Below are positions 1-11,240 of a stretch of DNA of 64,000 nt, piece after piece. The number at the start of each line of letters is the position of its first letter. The stretch's first letter is position 1. The stretch is from contig NZ_JACIFP010000001.1 in the NCBI RefSeq assembly GCF_014197435.1, positions 2,480,001-2,544,000 of the forward strand. Direction: 5' to 3'. Position numbers and translations under genes: made by a program. The notes below the pieces were generated by a model that searched no databases, was not told the origin of the DNA, and saw only the letters and a program-made list of their open reading frames with translations. Source of the DNA: Gordonia humi. Its GTDB lineage: Bacteria; Actinomycetota; Actinomycetes; Mycobacteriales; Mycobacteriaceae.

Positions 1-736
1 CCTCGATGACCTTCTGGTTGCGGCGCTGCACCGAGCAGTCGCGGACGCCGAGCGCCCACGCGGTGCCCTGCCCGTCGGCGATCACCTGGACCTCGACGTG
101 GCGGGCGCCGGTCACCAGGCGCTCCAGGAAGACGACACCGCTGCCGAAGGCGCGCTCGGCCTCCTCGCGGGTCCGCTGGTAGGCCTCTTCGAGTTCGCTG
201 TCGTCGGTGACCTTGCGGATGCCGCGGCCGCCGCCGCCCGCGGTGGCCTTGAGCATGAGCGGGTAGCCGATGTGCGCCGCGGCGGCCTTCGCGTCGTCGA
301 GATTGTCGACGGGGCCGTTGCTCCACGGTGCGACGGGGACCCCAACCTCCTCGGCGATCACCTTGGCGCCGATCTTGTCGCCGAGCTTGCGCATCGCCTC
401 GGCCGACGGGCCGATGAACGTGACGCCGATCTTGTCGCACAGCTCGGCGAACGCCGGATCCTCGGCGACGAAGCCCCAGCCGACCCACGCCGCATCGGCG
501 CCGGACTCGACCAGCGCGCGCTCGAGGACCTCCATGTCGATGTACGGGCGTGCCGACGCCGGACCGAGGTCGTACGCGATATCGGATTCGCGAACGTAGG
601 TGGAGGTGCGGTCCACATCGGTGTGCAGGGCGACGACCTCGATCGACTCACCGGTCTCGGCGGCCAGGTCTCGAACGGCGTTGACCAGGCGCATGCCGGC
701 CTCGCCTCGGTTCACGATCGCGATGCGCTTGAACAC
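1..736 (-). CDS. Biotin-carboxylase-domain acyl-CoA carboxylase subunit (5' part only)
   Basis: This gene runs off the left edge, so only the first 245 codons are seen. The start is a GTG (MFKRIAIVNRGEAGMRL) with a GGAGCT ribosome site just upstream. It opens with the biotin-carboxylase N-terminal fold, followed by the ATP-grasp glycine loop (TAGGGGRGIRKV, about residues 165-176) and the RDCSVQRRNQK segment near the edge. The family carboxylates enzyme-bound biotin with ATP and bicarbonate. The sequence is clearly different from AccA3 encoded 0.6 kb away. From memory it resembles the long fused acetyl/propionyl-CoA carboxylases of Rhodococcus and relatives, where biotin carboxylase, carrier and carboxyltransferase are one chain. 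That fusion cannot be confirmed here because the rest is missing. Confidence 0.8.
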   Translation of the reverse strand, partial: MFKRIAIVNRGEAGMRLVNAVRDLAAETGESIEVVALHTDVDRTSTYVRESDIAYDLGPASARPYIDMEVLERALVESGADAAWVGWGFVAEDPAFAELCDKIGVTFIGPSAEAMRKLGDKIGAKVIAEEVGVPVAPWSNGPVDNLDDAKAAAAHIGYPLMLKATAGGGGRGIRKVTDDSELEEAYQRTREEAERAFGSGVVFLERLVTGARHVEVQVIADGQGTAWALGVRDCSVQRRNQKVIE

Positions 737-884
737 GCAGAGCTCCTTGCTGTGGGGATCAGTCGGGGTTTGTAACGTGCAAGTCGTCGAGGGCACACGC
801 GAGACACGCAACACGCAACGTTGTCGATTGTCGCAAGTCCGATGTGCGATCGGCCACCCTTTCGGGTGTGACAAGAAACCCTTA

Positions 885-899
885 CCCGCTGGTAGCGGG
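885..899 (-). terminator. Hairpin terminator after the GNAT-like gene
   Basis: A perfect 6-bp stem with a 3-base loop (CCCGCT-ACC-AGCGGG read on the minus strand) is followed by a T-containing run (TAAGGGTTTCTT). It lies 45 bases past the stop of the minus-strand GNAT-like gene and upstream of the next minus-strand gene. This suggests the biotin carboxylase at the left edge is transcribed separately. Confidence 0.5.
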
Positions 900-944
900 C
901 GGTATTCGGGTCGAAATAGGGGTTACGCGCGAGTAGCGGAGAAG

Positions 945-1307
945 CTACGGACGAGTAGGGTCCAGCGGGCCGGTGGTCAACCCGAGCGCTCCTCGTGCGA
1001 AACGGGCGACCGGTCCGACGGCGTCGTCGAGTGCGGCGGGGTGATCGGCGCGGGCCAGTCCGCACAGTCGCGCGGTGCCGTCGCCGGTCGGGCGGACACC
1101 GATGAGGGCGACGGTCTCGCCGGTCGTCGGGACGCATACCGCCCACACGAACCGGGACTCGTCGGCCCACCCGGCATCGGCCGCGCGGATGTACTCCGCG
1201 GCATCGGGGACCTCGAGCAGTTCCAGGGCCGGAACGTCGGAGAGCCGGTCGTCGTCTCGCAGCGCGCGGAGATACCACGCGCCCGCGAAGACTTCGACCG
1301 GCTCCAT
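945..1307 (-). CDS. Small GNAT-like hypothetical protein
   Basis: This 120-residue protein starts at an ATG 26 bases past the accA3 stop, so it may be the last gene of that transcript. Its N-terminal half (GAWYLRALRDDDR..., then FVWAVCVPTTGETVALIGV) looks like the first strands of a GNAT acetyltransferase, including the strand that describes the substrate context. The C-terminal part ends soon after an ARFARGALGL helix. It is much shorter than the usual 170-190 residues, and the canonical acetyl-CoA loop (Q/RxxGxG/A) is not seen. It may be a reduced or non-catalytic GNAT. The family assignment is tentative. Confidence 0.55.
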   Translation of the reverse strand: MEPVEVFAGAWYLRALRDDDRLSDVPALELLEVPDAAEYIRAADAGWADESRFVWAVCVPTTGETVALIGVRPTGDGTARLCGLARADHPAALDDAVGPVARFARGALGLTTGPLDPTRP

Positions 1308-1333
1308 GACTGGTGCGCTCGCCAGGGAAGCGG

Positions 1334-3124
<1,791 letters not shown>

Positions 3125-3264
3125 TGGCTCTCCTGTGGCGGGCCCGCACTTGCGGACCATCGGACGTCGGGGGCTTGCGCGTCGCTCGCGGGGCTGCCCG
3201 CGTGTGGCGCTCACCGTGGGCGCCCGAGTAGCGGGCACCACGATTTCCGGGATTCAGAGTAACG

Positions 3265-3284
3265 CACCGAGCGATTGCTCGGTG
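3265..3284 (-). terminator. Hairpin between the PapA-like gene and accA3
   Basis: A perfect 8-bp stem with a 4-base loop (CACCGAGC-AATC-GCTCGGTG on the minus strand) lies 31 bases past the stop of the PapA-like gene and 140 bases before the accA3 start. It suggests that accA3 has its own promoter in the remaining part of the 191-base gap. No clear T-run follows, as is common in high-GC actinobacteria. Confidence 0.5.
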
Positions 3285-3315
3285 GAGGCCGTCGGTGTGA
3301 ATCTGTAGACAGGTT

Positions 3316-4704
3316 CTACCGGGCGTCCGCTGTACCCGCCAGTAGGCTCGCGAAGTCGTCGAGGAAGGGCAGCACGGCGTCCGGCTGCTCGGCCGGGAAT
3401 CGCGAATGCATCCGCAGGCCAGAGGTGGTGCGGTTGAGCCAGATGTACACCTCGCGCCCCGAGTACGAATGGCTGCGCAGTACGCGCGCCCAGCCGGCGT
3501 CCGCCTCGGCCGCCGTCGGCGTGCCGCGGGCGTCCATGAACGAGACGACCAGACCGGGCGCTCGCGACGGGCCGAGCAACTCGGCCACTCGGAGGAACGG
3601 AAGCGATGCCCCGTGACGTCCCGCACGGAGCGACGCGGAGGCCCGTGCGATCGCGGTGGCGACGGTCGTGTCGTCGTCGACGGGCACGGCGACCGGCGAC
3701 AGTCCGACGAACCACCCGAGCGCGTGCAGCCAGGTCGGATCGGTGCGCGTGTGCCGCGGCATGACGCAGGCGAACTCGGCGTCGGGCACCGCCCGGTGAT
3801 ACGCCAGCGCCATCACGGCGATCAGTCCGGCCACCAGGTTCCCACCGGCCTGCGCGCACACCGCCTCGAAACGACGTGTCTGGCCCTCGTCGAGGACCTT
3901 GACGGTGCGCGAGGACTGCGCCGGATGTTCGATGTCGAACGGGTCGTCGGACTCGTCGACCGGATTCAGCGGCGCGAACTGCGGAACGCCGCCGTGCGAG
4001 GACAGGAAGTCCCGCCACGTCGCCACCGCCGGGTGCGCGGCGTCCGCGGCGTCGGCCCGGCCCCGCTCGGCGTCGCTGAACTCGATGTAACTGCCGGTCG
4101 GCTCCAAGGTGTGCGGACGCTGTTCGCGCGCCGCCCGATACAGTTCGGTCAACTCGTACTGGGCCGTCACCAGTGAATAGCCGTCGACCAGAGAATGGTC
4201 GGCGGCGAACAGGATCGTGAACGAGTCCGACCGCGCGACGGTCGCGAACCGGTAGGCGGGCCAGTGCAGGGGAGCGGTGGCTCGGTCGAAGGAACCGGCG
4301 ACCTGCTCCAACAGCAGCGGGGTCTCGGTGTACCAGCCGATCCGCGTCATCTTCAGGTGCACCGTGTGCGGTGCGGTGCTGTACCGCTCCGTCCGGTCCC
4401 GTTTGAGTACGACGTGGGTGCGCAGCACCTCGTGTCGATCGATCCACGTCAGCATCGCCGCCCGGACCGCGGGCACCGACATCGGCTCGTCGAAGTCGAT
4501 CGCCAGGCCGAGCCACGACTCGCGACCGCCCTCGCGCTGGGTGCGCGCCCGGTACTCGAACGCCGATCGCAGGTGCTGTTCGTGATTGTGCGACGTCAGA
4601 CGATCATCGCGTCGCCAGCTCCCGAGGCCGCCCTCGACCGCCGGAATCCACTCGACGAGTCCGCCCGGTGCGACGGGGGCGTCGAGGATCTGCAGAAAAT
4701 CCAT
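3316..4704 (-). CDS. PapA-like condensation-domain acyltransferase
   Basis: The protein has 462 residues. It opens like mycobacterial PapA enzymes and has the condensation-domain motif HxxxDG (DHSLVDG, catalytic His at residue 170). Further PapA-like segments include an EGQTRRFEAVCAQAGG helix and a MPRHTRTDPTWLHALGWFVGLSPV stretch. Known PapA enzymes move acyl chains from carrier proteins or acyl-CoA onto trehalose or diol acceptors of surface lipids. The substrate here is unknown. It starts 7 bases past the sufE stop, so it shares a transcript with sseA-sufE. M. tuberculosis has no gene at this position between its sufE homologue and accA3. No polyketide synthase or MmpL gene lies next to it. 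Confidence 0.8.
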   Translation of the reverse strand: MDFLQILDAPVAPGGLVEWIPAVEGGLGSWRRDDRLTSHNHEQHLRSAFEYRARTQREGGRESWLGLAIDFDEPMSVPAVRAAMLTWIDRHEVLRTHVVLKRDRTERYSTAPHTVHLKMTRIGWYTETPLLLEQVAGSFDRATAPLHWPAYRFATVARSDSFTILFAADHSLVDGYSLVTAQYELTELYRAAREQRPHTLEPTGSYIEFSDAERGRADAADAAHPAVATWRDFLSSHGGVPQFAPLNPVDESDDPFDIEHPAQSSRTVKVLDEGQTRRFEAVCAQAGGNLVAGLIAVMALAYHRAVPDAEFACVMPRHTRTDPTWLHALGWFVGLSPVAVPVDDDTTVATAIARASASLRAGRHGASLPFLRVAELLGPSRAPGLVVSFMDARGTPTAAEADAGWARVLRSHSYSGREVYIWLNRTTSGLRMHSRFPAEQPDAVLPFLDDFASLLAGTADAR

Positions 4705-4711
4705 ACCGGTG

Positions 4712-5149
4712 CTACGTACTCGCCCCGTCTGCCTGCTGTTCGGCGACCTGCCGCTTGATCCGCGCCAGCATGCCCGCCATCCCGCGCAGACGCAGCGGGC
4801 TGATCACCGATGCCAACCCCAGATCGTGCATGAAGTCGGCGGGCACCTCGGCGATCTCCCGCGCGCTGGCGCCGTCGAGCCCCTGGTGCAGGATCGACGC
4901 GAACCCACGCGTCGTCGGGGCCTCCGGCGGTGCACTGAAGAACAGGGCGACCGACGACGGATCCGATGCGTCCACGGACAGGAAGATCGGCGACTGGCAC
5001 TCGGGGACGGGTTCCATCGCCTCGGCGTGCATCGACTCCGGAAGCTCCGGCAACTCGCCGGCGAACTCCAGGAGCAACGTCACCTTGTCCGAGTCGGCCA
5101 GCGCCGAGAAGTCGTCGACGATTTCGGCGAGCGCAGCGGGCAGTGTCAA
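4712..5149 (-). CDS. sufE: SufE-like cysteine desulfuration protein
   Basis: This 145-residue protein has the SufE fold signature and the reactive cysteine in EPVPECQSP (Cys51), followed by the [16 protein letters not shown] and [15 protein letters not shown] segments. SufE proteins take persulfide sulfur from a cysteine desulfurase. Its position 13 bases after the rhodanese gene sseA matches Rv3283-Rv3284 and points to shared sulfur-transfer work. The start is a TTG with GAGG close upstream and a stronger G-run about 12 bases away. No better in-frame start is visible. Confidence 0.9.
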   Translation of the reverse strand: MTLPAALAEIVDDFSALADSDKVTLLLEFAGELPELPESMHAEAMEPVPECQSPIFLSVDASDPSSVALFFSAPPEAPTTRGFASILHQGLDGASAREIAEVPADFMHDLGLASVISPLRLRGMAGMLARIKRQVAEQQADGAST

Positions 5150-5162
5150 GACCTCGGACCCC

Positions 5163-6059
5163 CTAGCGAGCGGCGGGAGCCGTGCCCGGCTCCTCGCCCT
5201 TCGTGATCGGGACGCGGACGCGGTTGCCCCACTCGGTCCAGGAGCCGTCGTAGTTGCGGACGTTCTCGAAGCCCAGCAGGTACGTCAGCACGAACCACGT
5301 GTGGCTCGAGCGCTCACCGATCCGGCAGTACGCGATGGTCGGCGTCTTCGGGTCGAACGCGCCGTAGATCTCCTCCAGCTCCGGACGTGTCCGGAACCGG
5401 CTGTCGGGGGCGGCCGCCTTTGCCCACGGAATCGACACCGCCGTCGGGATGTGACCGCCGCGCAGGGCGCCCTCCTCCGGGTAGTCGGGCATGTGCGTGC
5501 GCTCGCCGGTGTACTCCTGCGGCGACCGCACGTCGATCAGCGGCGTGGTACCCAGCGACGCCAGGACGTCGTCGGCGAAAGCGCGGATCGCGGCGTCGTT
5601 CCGCTCCACCACGGGGTAGTCGGTCGCCGGGTACGACGGCACGTCGAACGAGGTGTCGCGCTGCTCGTCCATCCAGGCGTCTCGACCGCCGTCGAGCAGG
5701 CGCACGTCCTCATGACCGAACAGGGTGAAGACCCAGAGCGCGTATGCGGCCCACCAGTTGTTCTTGTCCCCGTAGATGACGACCGTGTCGTCCCGCGAGA
5801 TGCCCTTCTCGCTCATCAACGTCGCGAACTGCTCGCCGTCGATGTAGTCGCGGGTCACCGGATCGTTGAGGTGCAGGTGCCAGTCGATCTTCTGAGCAGT
5901 GGGAATGTGGCCGATGTCGTACAGCAGCACGTCCTCGTCGGACTCCACGATCTTGAGGCCCGGAGCCCCCAGATGCGCCGACAGCCACTCGGTGCTGACG
6001 AGGCGCTCCGGATGCGCGAACGAAGCGAAGGCCGGATTCGAATCCAATTCCACTGGCAT
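5163..6059 (-). CDS. sseA: Two-domain rhodanese, thiosulfate/3-mercaptopyruvate sulfurtransferase SseA
   Basis: The 298-residue protein has an inactive N-terminal rhodanese domain and a catalytic C-terminal one. The active-site loop CRIGERS has Cys245 as the persulfide-carrying residue, and the family hallmark [10 protein letters not shown] lies near the C-terminus. The ATG at 6059 ([11 protein letters not shown]) has a GGGGAG site about 9 bases upstream. The open frame continues a further 0.9 kb without a start signal and is not coding there. The sequence is very close to the remembered M. tuberculosis SseA (Rv3283). The gene heads the sseA-sufE-PapA transcript. Confidence 0.94.
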   Translation of the reverse strand: MPVELDSNPAFASFAHPERLVSTEWLSAHLGAPGLKIVESDEDVLLYDIGHIPTAQKIDWHLHLNDPVTRDYIDGEQFATLMSEKGISRDDTVVIYGDKNNWWAAYALWVFTLFGHEDVRLLDGGRDAWMDEQRDTSFDVPSYPATDYPVVERNDAAIRAFADDVLASLGTTPLIDVRSPQEYTGERTHMPDYPEEGALRGGHIPTAVSIPWAKAAAPDSRFRTRPELEEIYGAFDPKTPTIAYCRIGERSSHTWFVLTYLLGFENVRNYDGSWTEWGNRVRVPITKGEEPGTAPAAR

Positions 6060-6182
6060 GAGCGTGCTCTCCCCAAATTCCTGATGCGCGGGCAGCCGGA
6101 ACCGACTGTCTTTTCCAGCATACGGTCGGACGAATGACGTTCGCGCGACGGACCGCCGTTGTGTCGGTGTTAGCGTCGCTTC

Positions 6183-7091
6183 ATGCAGTTGCACCGTTCG
6201 TCCGGAATCCGCATCAGACGCGCCGCCGCCGCGGTCGCGGGCGTCGTCGTCGGAGTCCTCGTCGCGACCGCGTGCGGCGGTCAGGACGGCGTCGCGGTCC
6301 GCACCCCGCCCCGGCCGCCGGTGCACTGCACCGTCGACGAATGCCCGGACCTCCCCGTCTATCAGGCCAAGCGGCTCGCCGACAGCGGAGTGACTCCGGC
6401 GAACGCCGCTGAGACGGTCCCGGCCTATATGACCGAGGTCCTCGACGACCTCGACCGGACCTGGTCGGAATGGTTCGCCGAACTCGACATCGAGGGAGTC
6501 ACTCCCGGCCGAGTCCTCATCGAACCCGGGAAGGCCTTCGCGTCGGACTGCCTCGAAGCCGGATCGGCGCCGTTGTCGAGCGATTTCGCCAACGCACTCT
6601 ACTGCGCCCGCGACACCCAGCCCGACGGCCAGGGCGTCGAACGCGAGGGGTCGATCGTCCTGCCCGTCCAGACCTTCGCCGACATCTGGGACGGACGGCT
6701 GTTCGGCTCCGACGGCATCGTCCTCGGCGACTTCACCGCGGCTACGATCATCGCCCACGAATACGGACACAACGTCATGTACCGGCTCGCCGACGCCTAC
6801 GGTATGAGCGAGTCGCAACTGCCCGTCGGCAACGATCCCGAACTCCTCGCCGACTGTTTCGCGGGCAACTGGGCCGCCACCGTCTTCGCGCGTGACGACC
6901 TGTCCCTCAGAGAGATCGCGCAGGCCGCCGTCCTCATCTTCAGCATCGGCGATCCGCTCCCGAATCAGGGTCATGGAACCTCCGTCGAACGGATCCAGGC
7001 GCTGACCCGCGGGTTCACGGACAAGTTGCAGAGCGGAGGGGAGCCCGTCACGTGTCTGAAGAACTACTGGCCGCAGGCGTTGTCGTCGTAG
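6183..7091 (+). CDS. Secreted zinc metallopeptidase lipoprotein
   Basis: The 302-residue protein starts with a signal peptide ending in a lipobox (LVATAC, lipidated Cys31). It has a zinc site HEYGH (residues 192-196), and the downstream [13 protein letters not shown] segment supplies the likely third ligand. This matches the neutral zinc metallopeptidase family related to YpfJ. It is expected to be anchored on the outer face of the membrane; substrates are unknown. A TAGCGT hexamer sits 6 bases before the ATG with no ribosome site, so the transcript may be leaderless. It is divergent from sseA and converges on maf. Confidence 0.88.
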   Translation: MQLHRSSGIRIRRAAAAVAGVVVGVLVATACGGQDGVAVRTPPRPPVHCTVDECPDLPVYQAKRLADSGVTPANAAETVPAYMTEVLDDLDRTWSEWFAELDIEGVTPGRVLIEPGKAFASDCLEAGSAPLSSDFANALYCARDTQPDGQGVEREGSIVLPVQTFADIWDGRLFGSDGIVLGDFTAATIIAHEYGHNVMYRLADAYGMSESQLPVGNDPELLADCFAGNWAATVFARDDLSLREIAQAAVLIFSIGDPLPNQGHGTSVERIQALTRGFTDKLQSGGEPVTCLKNYWPQALSS

Positions 7092-7103
7092 CGGTCGGTC
7101 GTC

Positions 7104-7748
7104 CTACGTCCAGAGGTCGGTGACGTCGACGCCGACGCGGGCGAGCAACTGCCGGGTGAGGGGCAGGCTGATCCCGATGACGCTGCCCGGGTCGCCGGTG
7201 ATGCCGTCGAGGAGCCAGCCGCCGAGACCGTCGAGGGTGAATGCGCCCGCGACCTTCAAGGGTTCACCGGTCGCGACGTAGCGGTCGATCGTGGCGTCGT
7301 CGACGTCCGAGAAGTGGACCTGCGTGGACTTGTGATCGGCGACCGACGCCACTGCCGCGCCGTCGCGCAGGCGCGTCACGCAGTGCCCGGTCAGCAGATG
7401 CCCCGTTCTGCCGCGCATCCGCCGCCAGCGTGCGACGGCGACGTCGGGGGAGTGCGGCTTGCCCGACAACTCGCCGTCGAGCAGCAGCATCGAATCGCAG
7501 GTGAGGACCACGCCGTCGGCGCGGGCGTCGGCGAATCCCGGATCGCCGTCGGACAGGATCGACGAGACGATCGCCTCGCCCTTGGCTCGTGCCAGACGCG
7601 TGACGACCTCGGCGGGTGCGATGCCGCCCATCTCGTCGATCAACGCGTCTTCGTCCAGATCGGCGATGAGGACCTGCGGAGACAGGCCGGCGTCGCGCAG
7701 CACGCGTCGGCGTGCCGGCGACGCCGACCCCAGAACTACTGTCGTCAC
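7104..7748 (-). CDS. maf: Maf-family nucleotide pyrophosphatase
   Basis: The 214-residue protein begins VLGSASPARRRVL, the SxSPxR nucleotide-binding motif of the Maf/YhdE family, followed by the CDSM and GKPHSP segments. Members hydrolyse non-canonical or ordinary nucleoside triphosphates to monophosphates. The GTG start overlaps the accE stop by four bases (GTGA), so it is translationally coupled to accD5-accE. The same order occurs in M. tuberculosis (Rv3280-Rv3282). Confidence 0.93.
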   Translation of the reverse strand: MTTVVLGSASPARRRVLRDAGLSPQVLIADLDEDALIDEMGGIAPAEVVTRLARAKGEAIVSSILSDGDPGFADARADGVVLTCDSMLLLDGELSGKPHSPDVAVARWRRMRGRTGHLLTGHCVTRLRDGAAVASVADHKSTQVHFSDVDDATIDRYVATGEPLKVAGAFTLDGLGGWLLDGITGDPGSVIGISLPLTRQLLARVGVDVTDLWT

Positions 7749-7945
7749 CCGCGGTTCGGGAACGACGACGGCATGCCCCACGTGCTGCGGTGCATGTCCG
7801 TCGGCAGACCCCACTCGTTTCGCGTGCCCGGACCGGTGTCGTCGGTGCCGCCGCCCGCCGTCGCGAGGACACTCACCAGCACGGCGACGTCCTCGTCCGA
7901 CGGATTGCCCGACACGACGGTGAGGAACGGCTTCTCGGCGCTCAC
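7745..7945 (-). CDS. accE: Acyl-CoA carboxylase epsilon subunit
   Basis: This 66-residue protein has the two family parts: an N-terminal strand region ([21 protein letters not shown]) and the C-terminal W-rich tail ([15 protein letters not shown]). AccE subunits stabilise the AccA3-AccD5 holoenzyme. M. tuberculosis AccE5 has a long N-terminal extension that is absent here; short forms are common in other actinobacteria. It overlaps accD5 upstream and maf downstream by four bases each (GTGA at both junctions). Confidence 0.9.
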   Translation of the reverse strand: MSAEKPFLTVVSGNPSDEDVAVLVSVLATAGGGTDDTGPGTRNEWGLPTDMHRSTWGMPSSFPNRG

Positions 7946-9567
7946 AGCGGAATGTTCCCGTGCTTGCGCGGCGGCAGCTGAACCAGCTTGCGTTCCAGCA
8001 GCTTCAGCGCGTTCGAGATCTGGCCGCGCGTGTGGCTGGGCGGAATCACGGCGTCGACGTAACCGCGCTCGGCGGCGACGTACGGGTTCACCAGGGTGTC
8101 CTCGTACTCCTGCTGGAGTTCCAGGCGCAGGGCGTCGACGTCGTCGCCGTTGGCCTCGGCCTCCTTGAGCTTGCCGCGGTAGACGAATCCGACGGCGCCC
8201 GAAGCGCCCATGACGGCGATCTGCGCGGTCGGCCACGCCAGGTTGACGTCGGCGCCCATGTGCTTGGAGCCCATGACGTCGTACGCGCCCCCGTACGCCT
8301 TACGCGTGATGACGGTGATCTTGCCGACCGTCGCCTCGCCGTACGCGTACAGCAGCTTGGCGCCGCGACGGATGATGCCGTTGTACTCCTGGTCGGTGCC
8401 CGGCAGGAAGCCCGGAACGTCCACCAGGGTGATGATCGGGACGTTGAACGCATCGCAGGTGCGGACGAAGCGTGCCGCCTTCTCCGAGGCGTCGATGTCC
8501 AGGCAGCCCGCGAACTGGGTCGGCTGGTTGGCGACGATGCCGACGCTGCGGCCGTCGACGCGACCGAAGCCGACCACGATGTTCATCGCCCGTTCGGCCT
8601 GGACCTCGAGGAACTCGCCGTCGTCGACGATCCGGCGGATCACCTCGTGCATGTCGTACGGCTGGTTCGGGGAGTCCGGGATCAGCGTGTCGAGTTCGAG
8701 GTCGTCCTCGGTGAGGTTCTCCTCGATGCTGCCCGCCGGAACCGCCGCAGGCAGACGCGGAGCGTCGGCGCGGTTGTTGCTCGGCAGGTAGCTCAGCAGC
8801 TCCTTGACGTACTCGAGTGCGTCCTCTTCGTCCTCGGCGACGTAGTGCGCCACCCCGGACTTGGTCATATGCGTGTGCGCGCCGCCCAGGTCCTCCATGG
8901 TGACGTCCTCGCCGGTGACCGTCTTGATCACGTCGGGGCCGGTCACGAACATCTGGCTGGTCTGGTCGACCATCACCGTGAAGTCGGTCAGTGCGGGGGA
9001 GTACACGTGACCGCCCGCGGCCGGGCCCATGATCAGCGAGATCTGCGGGATCACGCCGGAGGCCCGCACATTGCGGTGGAAGATCTCGCCGTACAGGCCG
9101 AGGGAGACCACGCCCTCCTGGATGCGAGCGCCCGCGCCCTCGTTGATGCCGACCAGCGGGCGGCCGGTCTTGAGCGCGAGGTCCATGACCTTCACGATCT
9201 TCTCGCCGTAGACCTCGCCGAGGCTGCCGCCGAACACGGTGACGTCCTGGCTGAACACGCAGATCTCACGGCCGTCGACGGTGCCGTAGCCGACGACGAC
9301 GCCGTCACCGACCGGGCGCTTGTCGGCCAGGCCGAAGTTGGTGCTCCGGTGACGGGCCAATGCGTCGAGTTCGACGAACGATCCCTCGTCGAGCAGATGG
9401 GTGATGCGCTCGCGGGCGGTCAGCTTGCCCTTGGCGTGGATCTTCTCGGCGGCGGCCTCGCCGACCGGGTGTTCGGCGTCTGCCAGCCGGTTCCGCAGGT
9501 CGGCGAGCTTGCCGGCCGTGGTGTGGATATCGGGTGCAGCGCCGTCGTCGCGCGAAGCAGTGGTCAT
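7942..9567 (-). CDS. accD5: Acyl-CoA carboxylase beta subunit AccD5 (carboxyltransferase)
   Basis: This 541-residue carboxyltransferase accepts the carboxyl group from biotinylated AccA3 and transfers it to propionyl-CoA or acetyl-CoA. It has the crotonase-type halves with oxyanion segments GAGARIQEG and [11 protein letters not shown], the [14 protein letters not shown] loop and the C-terminus [11 protein letters not shown]. It is very close to the remembered Rv3280. Two ATGs lie six bases apart. The one at 9567 (MTTASRDD) is chosen because a TAGAGT hexamer ends 8 bases before it, which fits a leaderless transcript. Confidence 0.95.
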   Translation of the reverse strand: MTTASRDDGAAPDIHTTAGKLADLRNRLADAEHPVGEAAAEKIHAKGKLTARERITHLLDEGSFVELDALARHRSTNFGLADKRPVGDGVVVGYGTVDGREICVFSQDVTVFGGSLGEVYGEKIVKVMDLALKTGRPLVGINEGAGARIQEGVVSLGLYGEIFHRNVRASGVIPQISLIMGPAAGGHVYSPALTDFTVMVDQTSQMFVTGPDVIKTVTGEDVTMEDLGGAHTHMTKSGVAHYVAEDEEDALEYVKELLSYLPSNNRADAPRLPAAVPAGSIEENLTEDDLELDTLIPDSPNQPYDMHEVIRRIVDDGEFLEVQAERAMNIVVGFGRVDGRSVGIVANQPTQFAGCLDIDASEKAARFVRTCDAFNVPIITLVDVPGFLPGTDQEYNGIIRRGAKLLYAYGEATVGKITVITRKAYGGAYDVMGSKHMGADVNLAWPTAQIAVMGASGAVGFVYRGKLKEAEANGDDVDALRLELQQEYEDTLVNPYVAAERGYVDAVIPPSHTRGQISNALKLLERKLVQLPPRKHGNIPL

Positions 9568-9575
9568 AGACATCG

Positions 9576-9606
9576 ACTCTAACGAGCGATGTGTGACCCG
9601 CGTCAA
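9576..9606 (-). promoter_or_regulatory. Promoter of the accD5-accE-maf operon
   Basis: On the minus strand a TTGACG hexamer (9601-9606) is followed after 19 bases by TAGAGT (9576-9581). The accD5 ATG follows 8 bases later with no Shine-Dalgarno sequence. The layout is a sigma-70-type promoter feeding a leaderless or near-leaderless mRNA. It lies in the 135-base divergent region shared with birA. Confidence 0.55.
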
Positions 9607-9702
9607 CCGGATCTAATGTGAGAATTTCCTCATGTTCGGCCGTCGCGAGGGCGACTCGTCTGAACGTTCGGCGCGCGGACGCCGCGACTACAGTGTCTGG
9701 AC

Positions 9703-10509
9703 ATGACCGAATCCGCGTTGCCCGATGCCGCACGTCTTCGTCAGCTCGTCTCCGGAACCCGCTGGCACACCGTCGAAGTGGTCGCGGAGACCGGCTCGAC
9801 CAATGCCGACCTCATCGCCCGCGCGGACGATCCGGAGATCGCCGGAACGGTCCGCATCGCGGGCTTCCAGTCGTCCGGGCGGGGGCGTCACGCACGCGTG
9901 TGGAAGACGCCGCACGGCCAACTCGCCATGTCGGCCGCCGTCGCGGTGCGTCCGGGCGACGCCGAACGCGTCGGCTGGCTGTCGTTGCTGACCGGGCTCG
10001 CCGTGCACGAGGCGCTGTCGTCGGTCGCCGGAGTGCGCGCCGAGTTGAAGTGGCCGAACGACGTCCTCGCTCCCTCCGCCGACGGACCCGGCGGCAAGCT
10101 CTCGGGCATCCTCTCGGAGTTCCGGCCGCTGCCCGACGGTGGTGGGGTCGCGGTGATCGGCACGGGCGTCAACGTGGATCTCGATCCGGCCGCCGTCGAG
10201 ACCGCCCGCGCCGAGTCCGTCCGCGCCCTCGCCGGGCGCGCCGTCGATCCGACCGATGTGGCCGCGGCGTACCTGCGGGCGCTGTCGGATCGGCTGGCGC
10301 ATTGGCCCGACGACGTCGCCGCCCTCGTCGCCGACTACCGGGCCGCGAGCACCACTCTCGGCAGACGGGTGCGGCTGATCCTGCCGGGTGATCGCGAGGT
10401 GATCGGCGACGCCGTCGACATCGACGATCAGGGGCGGATCATCGTCGACGGTCCGGACGGACGAGTCGTCGCATCGGCGGGCGATGTGACCCACCTGCGT
10501 CCGGCGTAG
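9703..10509 (+). CDS. birA: Biotin-[acetyl-CoA-carboxylase] ligase BirA
   Basis: The 268-residue enzyme makes biotinyl-AMP and attaches biotin to carrier lysines such as that of AccA3. Motifs seen are GRGRHARVWKTP (adenylate loop), KWPNDVL and GGKLSGILSEF, with a small C-terminal SH3-like domain. The N-terminal DNA-binding domain of E. coli BirA is absent, so it should be a ligase only, not a repressor. It is divergent from accD5 and supports that enzyme. A TACAGT hexamer lies 8 bases before the ATG, suggesting a leaderless message. Confidence 0.95.
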   Translation: MTESALPDAARLRQLVSGTRWHTVEVVAETGSTNADLIARADDPEIAGTVRIAGFQSSGRGRHARVWKTPHGQLAMSAAVAVRPGDAERVGWLSLLTGLAVHEALSSVAGVRAELKWPNDVLAPSADGPGGKLSGILSEFRPLPDGGGVAVIGTGVNVDLDPAAVETARAESVRALAGRAVDPTDVAAAYLRALSDRLAHWPDDVAALVADYRAASTTLGRRVRLILPGDREVIGDAVDIDDQGRIIVDGPDGRVVASAGDVTHLRPA

Positions 10510-10520
10510 CCGCCGGGGCG

Positions 10521-11132
10521 CTATCGCTGTTGCTTGCGGCGGCTCGCGGTGCCCATCGTCGGGATGAGGGTGAGGACGGGAATGCCGATGATCAGGTGCA
10601 TGACGGCCGTGCCGATGCCGGTGGAGATCTCGTTCGACAACGCCAGCGGGATGACGACGCTCGCCGCGATCAGCAGGACCACCACCCAGCGGTAGAACTG
10701 GTCCGGAGCGGGAGTCCCGATCTGCAGCAGGTACCAGAGCGCGCCCGCGACGATCGCGACGATGAAACCGGCGACGGCGAACCACAGTTCATCCGAGGCC
10801 AACGGATTCCAGATGCCGAGCTTGCCCGAGTCGTTGACCTTCTGGGTGATGGTTCGGATGATCCAGGCGACGAGCCAGGCCGCGAGTCCGGTGACGATGC
10901 CGGTCATCAGCACGCCGCCGCAGAACATCAGCGGGTCGATGTCGGGTCCGCGGCGTGCGGGCCGCTTGGGTGCGGCGGGCGCCTGATCGTAGTGCGCCTG
11001 CTCGTACTGGGGCTGCTGGTACTGCTGTTCGGTGTATCCGTACGAATAGTCGTTGGCCTGGCTGTAGGCCTGGGTCGGCGGATTCTGTTTCGGCGCGCCG
11101 TAGCGCGGATCACGGGGATCGTAGTTCGTCAT
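10521..11132 (-). CDS. Four-helix membrane protein, DUF6069-like
   Basis: The protein has 203 residues. The first 70 or so are hydrophilic and rich in Tyr, Gln and Pro (QAYSQANDYSYGYTEQQYQQ), and four predicted membrane helices follow, with a short basic tail (SRRKQQR). The layout resembles DUF6069-type actinobacterial membrane proteins; no function is known. The ATG at 11132 has GGAGGG 9 bases upstream. It converges on birA and is divergent from the PH-domain gene. A low-complexity Tyr/Gln tail is a typical place for phosphorylation or protein contacts, but this is speculation. Confidence 0.75.
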   Translation of the reverse strand: MTNYDPRDPRYGAPKQNPPTQAYSQANDYSYGYTEQQYQQPQYEQAHYDQAPAAPKRPARRGPDIDPLMFCGGVLMTGIVTGLAAWLVAWIIRTITQKVNDSGKLGIWNPLASDELWFAVAGFIVAIVAGALWYLLQIGTPAPDQFYRWVVVLLIAASVVIPLALSNEISTGIGTAVMHLIIGIPVLTLIPTMGTASRRKQQR

Positions 11133-11240
11133 CGTCGGCAAGCCCTCCACCGTTGCGTCGTCGTCGGCCCTCCAGTGTACTGAGTGTGCGGGAGGCGACA
11201 TCCGAACCTCGTCGACATTCACGCATTAAGCTCGGACGGC

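Noticed and set aside
6060..6974. A 300-residue N-terminal extension of SseA
   Set aside because: It is antisense to the metallopeptidase, has no family similarity, and the ATG at 6059 has a good ribosome site and matches the known N-terminus.
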